Assembly (NCBI GenBank): GCA_963669155.1
Contig: OZ022581.1
Span: forward strand, 3,421,129-3,485,128
Length of the DNA: 64,000 bases
Reading direction: 5' to 3'
From: Arbacia lixula
Lineage: Eukaryota > Echinodermata > Echinoidea > Arbacioida > Arbaciidae
This document shows, piece after piece, positions 1-11,204 of the stretch (position 1 is its first letter; every line of letters starts with the position of its first letter). Made by a program: the position numbers and the translations under genes. The notes beneath the pieces are model-generated. The model worked only from the letters and a program-made list of their open reading frames with translations. It was not told the origin of the DNA and did no database searches.

Positions 1-2700
1 TGGGCCATTCTCATGGTGTGACACCTCCGGCAAAGACGTGGACAGCCCTGGCATTTACAGATCTACATTTGTTTAGTCTAATTTATTAGTATTATTTACA
101 CAGGGTAGCCCCTTCAGTGGTTGGACAGTATTCTACCAGGGTCGGTGCTGTGTCATTTTGACATTTAATACAACACAAGATTGCTAATATGATTCCATTG
201 TCTTGCTTTACCATGCGGGAGTGCGGGCATCGTACACCAGGGTTCTGTAGCCTAAAACTTACCAAATATGGTAACTTTGCTTCCAATGGCAATTACTGTT
301 GAAACCTTTAATTTCATTGGCTGTCAAGAGGTGTTACCATGGTAGTTACCATTGATGGCAGAGTTACCATTAATGGAGAGTTTTATGCAAAGGGGTTCAG
401 GTGACACGTGGTAGCACCAATCTGCTCACAAGTGAACGTAGCATATGGGAGACAAGACAGTGGCCTTTATGGACAGATGGTCTTTATAGACAGGTGCATG
501 AACATGTTAACTGCTCAGAAGGGATTCAAGTTGAGTGGTCCTTTATAGACAGCTCAGTAGTCTTTACACACAGTAGTGTTGGTAGACAGGTTTGACTGAA
601 TTGTAACTTACCATCAGTGGGGTGATTGTGAGGCAGATATTGTTTCTGAAGGAGAGAGGATCTATTCATTCATACTGTAGAAAGAAAGTCTCTGCATCAG
701 AGCTACCATTGGTTATAACTACTGTGGCAACAGTAGCAATACTCAAAGCTCATTGGCTCTTACCATGGTAGTTACGCATGTTATTAGCTGCAATAAATGA
801 ATTCTATATGCAACATGGCCCAATTCAGTGATATATTTTTGCAAATCTCCATCTAAACTCAACTGGAGTTACCCAAAGTCAAAGGTGTGCTACTTACATG
901 GAATGTCATCATCCTTATGTTATTTTGTGTTTCGAATTTGGTGAAGGATATCAAATCATCAACAGATGCTTTTTATAGGGACTTGGTCTTTGCAAGCTTC
1001 ATGCAAAGGCTTCAGAAATAAGATCAACTTGATATTGTTACTCACACTTGGGCTCCACTATTGCAATATGTGTTGTTATAATGAACAGGAAGACTGCCTG
1101 ATATTATCAACAGTTACATGAAATGTAATTCTAACAGAATGTTTCATTATTTGATTTAACATTCATTAACATTTTATTCAATATGAATAGGATCTTGCAT
1201 AATTTCATAGCGTCCCTTTTAAATGCTGTCCTTTAATAAAAGACCATTTTTATAGTGATTGTATGAAGGATTAAACAGTGTTTTTGTTTAGTTCCTTAAT
1301 TTTGCAGTTATAGATTCCGAAAGATAACTGGGAATCAAATTCCATTGAATTGATTGAAATTAGTTTTCGTATGTATAACATAAACTTTGTTAATAATATG
1401 TTATTTTTATTGACTAAATATTGCTTTAGGATCTCTGACGGGTTTTTGGTGAAATGTCTTTCATCAGTCAACTTTCACAAACAGGGCTTAATAATCTCAA
1501 TAAGTGGTACGTACTATAAAACATTTCAAACTTTTTTGATTTGGAAATTATGTGTATTTATAAGCCTTATGTAATTACAAGAAATAATTTGACAAATATT
1601 TGTATGTTACTGAGGATATATCATCGTTCCTATTAGTGGATGTCCTTGTTTTTACAAAATTTAGCTTGACATTTTATTGTGAGAGAAATTGAATGAGACT
1701 TCAAATTGCAACAATCTTCTCATTTAATTCCTGAGTTGTCTATAAAAAAAAATATGATTTCTTCACAACTGCCTGTAGTATTCATACTACTTTTATGATA
1801 GATTCTATATGAAATGTCTTGTCTTCTTATCAGTAATATAATGAGCAATTCAAATTAACCATATGAAATCTCAGATGTGTGTGAAATGTTCATCACAAAA
1901 AGTTTTTTAATGATATGGTTCTTTCACAACTGAATGTAAGTATTCATACAGACTTTGTTAAAAATATTATATATGAATTCTATACCATTGCATGTGTATC
2001 TTCTTTATCAATAAAAATCAATGAACATAGAAATGTTCCGACGCGTTTTATATATTAATTACTGAGATTCGCCACACTTAAACTGGGAATATTCAACTGG
2101 AATTGTTTGGCAACTGATTTCTAACTGGTTTTCCAATGGGAACCAATCGGATTTCAATGGTTTCAACTTGATTTTGATCCTGGATACCCAAATCTGATGA
2201 TACAAATCAATGTTATACCACTATCTTTTTATACCCAATTTACTTCTGTGTGTTTTAAACAAGGGTCTGGGAGCTACTGTCCCCTCTCAAGTTGGATCAA
2301 GGGTTATAAAGTGTTTCATACCTTGCCATCTAGCTTAGGCTTTGATCACGGCCTCAGGGGTTATTGATTTCCCCCGTCAGCACAATACCCCACTAGCACC
2401 TGGAACGAGACTAACCACGCTAACCCCAGTGACAGAGCAGGCAAGGGAATAGTGCGTGAACAGCCAATCTTTCAGAGTGCTAGAAGTGTAGGCATTAGAG
2501 TTAGTCTCTTTTTAGGTGCACGGAATACAACTGCTGCTCAGAGGCTAAAAGGCGTGAGGGACAACCTACACCCACAATGCCTTGTCAAAAGGCTACATCT
2601 ATATAGCTCCACCCCCATCCTCTTCCCAGGCAATCTCTTATTTAACCAACACCACATCCTCTCATGCCTATCATTTCCTACAGGATGTGTGTAATAACTG
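1..2700. other. Non-coding DNA upstream of GSTO-A
   Basis: I see no gene here. The stretch matches 22741-25468 almost throughout. About 300-790 is rich in GTTACCAT words. An AATAAA at 792-797, also present at 23539-23544 downstream of GSTO-B, could be the polyadenylation signal of a B-type gene lying left of the window; that is inference. Around 2090-2190 there is a degenerate AACTGG-rich cluster. Confidence 0.6.
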
Positions 2701-2702
2701 GG

Positions 2703-2791
2703 TATGTATGTGTGTTTGTGTGTATGTATGTGTGTCGTATGTGAGTGTGTGTGTGTGTGTGTTGCATGTGAGTGTGTGTGTGTGTGTGTGT

Positions 2792-2824
<33 letters not shown>

Positions 2825-2847
2825 TGTGTGTGTGTGTGTGTGTGTGT

Positions 2848-2888
<41 letters not shown>

Positions 2889-2905
2889 ATGTGTATATAA
2901 ATTGT
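2703..2905 (+). repeat. TG microsatellite
   Basis: A (TG)n tract interrupted by TA and TCG units. The homologous tract in the second duplication copy (25471-25605) is shorter, so it is length-variable. Long reading frames on both strands here are repeat artefacts. Confidence 0.95.
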
Positions 2906-3195
2906 GCATGTGTGTATGTATCAGTGTTGAAATTGAAAACCTGGTCTGAACTGGTGCCAGTTGTCAATTCAGATTCCAGTTGAAACAAAGTGACCCAATT
3001 GGTTATTGTTAGACCATTAGATACCAGTTGGTTGAGTCAATTAATTAACTTTAATTGAAACAGTGAAATTAAGTGATACCAGTGTGTATATTTTCCTGTC
3101 CCTCCCAGACCAGTGGGATATATGTTCATGGTGGGATTTTGTTTGCATTCTATCGGGCAATTACATCCTTTTTGTTTTACAGATCCCAATGAGGA

Positions 3196-3232
3196 GGGGG
3201 GGGGGGGGGGAGGGGTGGGGGGGGGGGCCTTA
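3196..3232 (+). repeat. Homopolymeric G tract
   Basis: Two runs of G split by AGGGGT. A similar G run occurs at the homologous place in copy 2 (about 25886-25902), so the tract predates the duplication. Such runs are also common assembly error sites. Confidence 0.8.
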
Positions 3233-3446
3233 ACCCCCCTTTCCCCACCCAAGACATACACCACCAGTGGCCTACTTGTCTGAAATGATTCCCTCCTTAT
3301 ATCGCCGAAACATGAATATGGATATAGTGTACTGTTACCTCCTTGAGGATTTTATTGTAATACGCACCAGCTGTTCTATTCTCCCGTGAAAATTAAGTCA
3401 TGCTAGGAAAACTGGGTCAAAGAACGGCATTTCTTGTGAACGGACC

Positions 3447-3590
3447 ATGGGCATGCAACCAGTCGGTCTGTTCTTTCATCTAGGTCGTGTGGCGTGCATG
3501 CAATGTGTAGGAGGCTCAATAGGGTGCAGGGCTAGGTATAAAACAGCATCTCTTCATTCTGGCTCAGATCAACAGTCTAAAGAAGTCAAC
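3447..3590 (+). promoter_or_regulatory. Putative promoter and 5' UTR of GSTO-A
   Basis: The roughly 150 bases before the ATG are alignable in all three GSTO genes even though B diverges elsewhere, which points to a constrained promoter and leader. A TATAAAA lies at 3537-3543, so a start site near 3567 is plausible. At 3490-3496 TGGCGTG fits the xenobiotic response element core TNGCGTG. Neither motif is intact in GSTO-C. Motif function is inference. Confidence 0.45.
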
Positions 3591-6500
3591 ATGTCACGGA
3601 AACATCTGAAAAGGGGTAGGATATCGTAATGTATTGCTGTCTACTATACTGGGATTTTAACGGCCCGCAGCCAGTGCAGCTGCAGTTGCAGCCTAGCAGT
3701 GCGGGGATTTCCCCCCGGTAGTAACGGTTACGGTCCCGAGTTACGGTGCGGTACACCGTGCCTGAACCGACCCGCACCGATGCTTGGCTGCTACATGCAC
3801 ACAGTATCCGATCAAAATGCCATCGTTCTACACTATCCTTGATAATAGACCATTTTGGTTATGTATGCAAATGTTATGGACGTCTTTCAAACAATACGTA
3901 AGTAATGGTAACCCCAATGCTTATCTGACTGAGCCTCTGAGGTTTGTCTGAGTAGCAACAACTAAGTATTCAAAATGCATTCTACCGATTGAATAATAGT
4001 CCAAGTAAATGACCAAGTAAAACTAAAAGTACACGCGTTACTACGCAGTTGAATGGTCAGCAGAAAGAGTTTCTTTTGTTGTATGACATGTTTAACCCTA
4101 ACCCTAAGCATGAGAGAGTATCATACAATTTTGAGCCAAATATATATGAATATTTTGTTTAATTTCATGGGGAAGGTAAAAAAGGAACTCCCCAGTGGGA
4201 CAGGTTATTCATTGGCAGTAGGCCTATGCAGAAATATTGTGGAATGAACAGTCTGTCGTTTAATGACCTCTGATGGTGAAAATGTGAAATGTTTGGAATT
4301 ATAATGGATATTGTCAAATCACTTGGACATTTAACCTATACATGTAGTATGCCTATAACTTGGTTGAAGTTGAGGATTTGAATGGAATATACCCATTTTT
4401 AGGAGGACCGATGTTGTGTGTGAGTGTGTGTGGGGGGGGGGGGGAGGCATTATCAACATACAGTGTGTTTCTTTATGCATGCTTGCATTCCAAAAAGATG
4501 ATGCAATAATGATTGAGTCCTCTGTTTTGTTTTGTTAATGTCTCTGTGGATAAACTTATACGAACAAAATGAAAAAGAGAACAAAAATATGTACCATGAT
4601 CAAGAATAATTACAAATATTACATTTTGAAAAAAATCCTGGGTACACTCGTGAAACCATGCATATCTGGCTAGCCAAAATTACTTTCTTACTTTTTTAAT
4701 TTGTTTATTTTTTTAAAAGATTGTGGATTTTTTTTTCTTCTCTTGTCTTGATAGGAGATGCCAACCCACCAGTGAACCCAGATGTTCTTCGGATCTACAG
4801 CATGAGATACTGTCCTTTTGCAGAGCGCCCCCTACTGGTTCTGGCATATAAAGGAATTGAGTGAGATATCAGAGAACTATTAGTATCAACTGGTACCAAT
4901 ACTTTTAGATTCCAGTGTTTAAATTTCCATTTTGAAGCCAGTTGACCTACATGTAACTGCAACCGTGTGATCTACCAGTTGGATTTATTGGTTTTAACTG
5001 GAATCAAATGGTAAATTTGTGCCAGCTGATAACTGGTATTTTCAACAGGTCTCAACTGGTCTAATGATATATCAGTTGGGATAATGTGTTTCAACTGGAA
5101 TTAACTGGTAAAGGTAACAGTAATGCCTACTGGTTTCGACTGGTATCAAGTGGTACATGATAATCCACCAGTATGGTTCTTTGGATTCAATTGGAATCAA
5201 ATAGTAGATGTACCAATAAGGCCTACTGGTTTTAACTGGTATCAAGTGGTTTACCGGTTAAGTCTACATGCCCTGATCACAGCTGATGATGATAACAGTG
5301 GTCAGCTTACTCCCGATGGGAAACAAAACTATTGTCACAGATCCCATTCATATTTGAATTCATTATCCTTAATAAGAATGATTAAGTAGTTGATATCACC
5401 AAGACAAGGGCCCCAATGCATAAAACATATTATATTCCACATACTAAGAATGTTGCTATATGATTGGTCAAGAGTTGATCACGTGATGAGGCGTAATTTT
5501 TCCTATCAGATCACCTGAGAATAAAAGTTCGTTACACTCTAGATGATGGTACTTTTTGGTTTTGCTGATCTCTTCACTCCTCACAGTTCTAACGCGTGAT
5601 CTATTTTTTGAGTATGCGCGAAATAAAAGTGCGTTACACTCGGACTATCAGCTCCCACTAACGCGTCCAAATGCACGTCATAATGCGCGTCCTAATGCGC
5701 GTCCTAATTAACGCGCATCCTAACGCGTGTTCCCCATGGCAGTGGCTCGGCGTTAGGTAGAGAAGTAAACATTACTTTTGTATGCCAAATTGTCATTTTT
5801 GATATAGATAGTTGGTTTCAGATGTGGAATATAAATCAAATAATCAACTTTTGGTTTCAGGCAATGAGACAAACTATCTCTTCCTCGGCGATCTGAATGT
5901 ATACGCTATCTTTCCTCAGCTGCGCTTCGGAAAGATAGCTACATCCAGATCGCCTCGGAAGTGATAGTTCATCCCATCACCTTCACCAACGTTGATTATA
6001 TGTTTACTATTAATGCTAAACATCAATAGCTTTTCACTTTTCCAGAAAAGGTTTATGAGGCTATAACTGAGATTTCATATCATAGGGGTATACTGCTGAT
6101 TCCTGTCAAGTTTCATGAATTTTCCAAATGGGACACCCTGTCTTTAAAGGGTATATACTGTACTGGCAAGACAAAAAGGCCTTCAAAAGGTGATCGTGAG
6201 CAATCTTCTTGCCAATGGTCTTAAATTCATGTATTGTCCATTTTAGAAACTTGCTAAAAGTTATTTGAACTCATATGGTCCACATTTGAAGAAATTAATG
6301 ATGAAATCACAAATCCTTGAAATGTTCGGCCCGAACAATTTGAGGATTTGTGATTTAATCACTAATTACTCTCAGTGTGGCTAATTTTAGGGCAAATAAC
6401 TTTCAGCAAGTTTCTAAAATAAGTTTAGACCATTGGCAAGAAGATTGCTCACATTCACATTAGAAGGCGTTTTTGTCTTGCCAGTACAGTATATGCCCTT

Positions 6501-9500
6501 TAAGAATGCCAGATAAAAGACGGTGAGTACTTATTACAGTATATCACTTTCGCTCCAGGTATGAGATCGTGAACTGTAACCTTGTGGAGAAGCCTGAGTG
6601 GCTGCTGGAGAGGAATCCTGCGGGGAGAGTGCCTGTCCTGGAGTACAAGGGTCGTGTCATCCCAGAGTCTTTAGTCATCAGTGACCTCCTGGAGGAACTC
6701 TTTCCTGAGAAGCCCCTGGTAGCCAAGGATCCATTCCAGAGGGCCAAGGACAAGGTTGTGCTGGAGAAATTTGGCTCGGTAAGAAAAGCTAGTTTTTATG
6801 CCTCCGCCTGGTTCTAGGTTTTGGAGTGCATGGACACAACTGAGTCTGTTAACAACTATGTCTGGTACAACAGACTATACCCTAACCCCTGGCCTGTGCT
6901 TACTCTGGCCTCTTCTCCTGCCTATGTTCTAGGTTGTGGAGTGTATGAACACAACTGAGTCTACAAAGAAATTTTAGGCATACACCCAGTAGTAAGGATA
7001 GCGTGCTCCATCCTGTAAATGAACGAAAAACAAGTCAGACAAAAATCTTGGAACCAGACGGGATTTGAACCTGCAGTCTACTGCTTACCGGGCAGCGACT
7101 TAACCACGCAAGCTATTTCTAGTTCACGGGTCAAGACACGACAACATGGAAACAAATACCCGAAAGAGTCTCATTTCATCTGACTCATTAATATTCATGA
7201 GTAGTCCGCCATAGGGACAATTTTTTCTGTTCATTTACAGGATGGAGCACGCTATCCTTACTACTGGGTGTATGCCTAAAATTTCTTTGTAAATTGAAAT
7301 TACCCCAGAAAACCCTTTCACTAACAATTGAGTCTGTTCACAAATGTGTCTGTTAACTCAGACTACACCCTTTGGCTGTGACAGCAAGAGGGAAAAGGAT
7401 GAAGCCTTGAGCTCTCGGAGCAAGAGAGAAGATATCCATGCACGTCACAGCCTAGAAGTTAGGGTACCAAGCGGCTGGATGACATTTTGATTCAGAGATG
7501 TCTGTTCGTCCGTCTGGATATCGCAGTAACCCAATAACTTAAGAAGCAATTGACCAAATCTCATTAGACTTGGTGCAATGGTTAAGTATGTCTGAAAATT
7601 TCACTGATTAGATTTTGGGTCATAGATGTCAAAGGTCACATGTCAATGTCAAATCCTAATATTTCACTTGTTATGTGATAATTTGACCAAACTTAACTAA
7701 GTACAGAAAAACAGAAAGGTGGAGGTATACCAGTCGATTGCGTGCAGTCACATTTCTCTACTTAATTGTGTGGTCATGATTATGATGATATTGATGTAAC
7801 ATGTGGTGATTGGTGTTGCTGATGACTGATGAGATGATAGTTTTGATGGTGGTGATGATATTTCATGATGAAGATCAAGAAGATAAAAATGATTCTGCTG
7901 ATGATGATATACCCGTTGCTCATGTGATTGTGGGGCTTCGTGAGCCCTGGTCTAGCAGGGATGTCAACATTACCATGGAACTACAGTAGGCCTGAGTCGA
8001 ATCGATTATTAAGCCGGTGTTCGATCGAAGAAGTCGAACTCCGATTTCATTTTGATGAATTCGATGCATCGACGAAATTACCAAATTGACTAGAAAACAC
8101 AAAATCTTTTATTTGATAGTCCTGTTATACACAATTTATCTTCATATTTTCACAATTTTAATTTGCTTACTTGGTTCCTACTCTCTTTTGTGAGTTTTGC
8201 AGGTAACGCATCAAGAGAATGAACAGGTCGCTCGATGATCAAGCAGCTACTACATACTACTTGGATTTGATTCGTTCACTACTATATACAGCGCAACGCC
8301 ACAACGAACAATTGTCCATAGACTTTGTACAACGGATAGCATCGTGTGTTGTGAAAACCCGGAAATACAGTGGCAATCGTGCGTAAGGCTCATTTGCATA
8401 CACGCTGCCGACGTACAGACTAATAGAGCGTCTCCGTACAGCGATTCGGAGACCACTGATTGGTGCATCGCGTAGATCACGTCATAACCATGTGGTCGCC
8501 AAAACAGTGATACAATATCCAGTCACGTTGTCCGAAACCCGGAAGCGATTTTTCGACGCATTAGGGTTACGGGAAAAAAAAATCGCAACCCGGAAGCTGA
8601 TTGACTTTCTGCCCGTTGCAATAGACTCTACAGATTCCAACCTACATACATGTATACGATGCCATATTGACGCTAATTTGTAAGATTTTGACGGAAAAAC
8701 AAGAAGTAATCGAAATTCGCTTACATGTGCAGTATCGGTGAGAAAATAGATTCTCCGAGGTTACCTATCATAATTCATATAAAATATAGGAAAGTGAAAT
8801 TCTAGGTCGATTTTGGTACGAGGTGATAGAGAATTGCACGCTTGTTTTGGTGGAATACTATGTGGGGAAATGGAAGGATTGCACTGCGTATGCTTACTAT
8901 ATTTTCATTCATAAATTGGCTCTTGGCAGTGGCTGGGTGACGTCATGTATCGATGCAGCGATGTTCGATCGGCGCAAAGCCATCGAACACCGGTTTCTGA
9001 AAAAATCGATATGACTCAGGCTTAAACTACAGTAACCAAAGGGATGTGGCTTAAAGGAAATATCCTGTACTGGGAAGCCAAGAAAGCCCTCAAAAGATGA
9101 TCGTGAGCAACCTTCTTGCCAATGGTCTTAAAGTCATGTATCGTCCATTTTAGAAACTTGCTGAAAGTTATTTGCCCTCAAATGATCCACATTTGTAAAA
9201 AAAAAAATTAAAAAAAATATTGAATCACAAATCCTCAAAATGTTCGGCCCAAACACTTTGAAGATTTGTGCTTTAATCACTAATTAACCCAAATGTGGGT
9301 CATTTGAGGTCAAATAACTTTCGGCAAATTTCTTAAGTGGACAATACATGACTTTAAGACCATTGGCAAGAAGATTGCTCACAATCACCTTTTGAAGACT
9401 TTTTCGTCTTCACATTACAGTACATTCCCTTTAATTGCACCTTTTAATGTAATAAAGCAGAATACGTAGGCATCATGCTACTCAGTATCTGAGTGGAGAA

Positions 9501-11144
9501 AGGCCAGCCTGCAAATATGCTGGCTTAGTAAAGAACAGGTCAATGATGATGATGATGGTGGTGGAGGTGGCAATTATGAACGAGGTGATAATCTCCTTGA
9601 TTGTGGTGGTGTATTTTTATACCTATTTGATTACGTTTGGTCAAATTATATATCTCAAGTTATCACATAAAAATGATGGCTGCCATGATGATGATGGTGA
9701 TTATAATGATGTTTTCTATGTTTCGTACTCAAAGCACTCTTTTATCTCTTGATACAAAATCAGAGTTTCTTCTGTTATTTCCTTGTTCTCCTGCGTACAG
9801 GTTATGGGGAGCATGTACAAGCATCGCCTCAATCCAGATGACGCACAAATAGAAGAGAATTATACCAAGAGTCTCTGCTCTTTTGAGGCACTCTTGAAAG
9901 AGAGAAAATCACCGTTCTTTGGAGGCAAGTATCTCAGAATTCTCCCTATTGCATATAGCTCTCTGAATCTGAACGCGTGTGGCACTCTAAGTTTTTACCT
10001 TTTATTCTTGGGATATGAACTTCTGGTCCACAAGCATTCTATAGCCATCATCTTGCTTGTGCCTTTTCATTCTTTCAATAGCCCATCCACAATCAATTTT
10101 GAGGTAGGCAAAAACATCGCCGGGAATGATTGGTGGTATTTTTTTCAAGTCCTCGTCCATGTAACAACCCTTCCATTTCGGTCAATTAATTGATATTACG
10201 AGGTTTACGAGGGTCGAAATTACAATCTGTGCATTATTGTGTGAATTGAATACATATCAAACTCTTACCGGAAGTATACGTCCCAAGAGCAATCGATCAG
10301 ATATCGGTATCACAAGGTGATATCGCTTGATATTGGCTATATGAGATAGGGAGAATTATGGGGTGTAGTCAGGGTTTGAAATGAACATTTGGGTATATTT
10401 CTTAAATTCTTAGCAGCATTAATGCAATATGAATGTGTATGGGGAAATAAGATCTTTTATTTTTACTTTCACTTGATTGTTACTTTCTATTGCTACCACT
10501 CGTGCTTTTGATTCGTAGCCAGCAGGTATGCATTGTATTAGTGAGATCACTTTGCGGCTTATAATCAGGAAATTATTAAAGTGGATTGCTTCCTCAAATT
10601 CCTGTTCGAAATCTGTTCTACTTTCCATGACAACAATGACATATTTTTTTGTAAATTATTTCTTTTAGGTTTCAAGAATGTGTCTACTCTTTAACTTGAA
10701 ATCTCTTTAACTTGAAATCTCTTTAACTTGGTATCCCTTTATTTCCATGTAGGACAGTTAATGTTGGTATAAGTATTCTGACGTTGTAGGTTGTACGTTT
10801 CATACATTTCCAATGGACAGTCTCCAAACTTAAACCAGAAATCTGAGTTATAAGGGTCCTGTTTTAGCCAATAGGTCATCAATAGTTCTTTCAGGTCATT
10901 TCATTTTGAGTTCTGGACATTTGCCATTGCACAGGCTTCCAGTAGTACTTTCAGCATTGTTGAAATGGGTTAAATAATGCAATGGTTTTTACTTTGGTGT
11001 GCTGGGACCACACCTGTCCAAGGGACTCAAATGGGAGTGTGTGTGGGTGGGGGGGGGGGGTGAAAAACACTTTTAAGGGGGCACATGTTATTGATAGTAC
11101 ATTGTGAACACATCTTGGTTCTGTACGCATGTACACATAGGCAT

Positions 11145-11204
<60 letters not shown>

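Noticed and set aside
2538-2988. Cys/Val- or His/Thr-rich frames over the TG and CA tracts (also 11.1, 18.4, 25.4, 34.8 and 41.3 kb)
   Set aside because: They are direct translations of microsatellites in several frames and on both strands.
4093-4107. Telomere-like CCCTAA repeats
   Set aside because: Only about two units are present, and the same short phrase is in the duplicate (near 26770); no array.
6559-6817. Read-through of GSTO exon 3 into intron 3 as a shortened isoform
   Set aside because: The extension is present in A and C only because their introns are copies of each other; a strong GTAAGA donor ends the exon at the conserved phase.
7051-7125. A functional tRNA gene on the minus strand
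   Set aside because: C at loop position 33, a mismatch in the T stem, a weak A box and its place inside a transposon argue for a derived tRNA-like element.
9925-9932. GT four bases downstream of the GC as the exon 4 donor in GSTO-A
   Set aside because: Using it shifts exon 5 out of the conserved frame, while the GC donor restores the expected omega GST sequence in all three copies.
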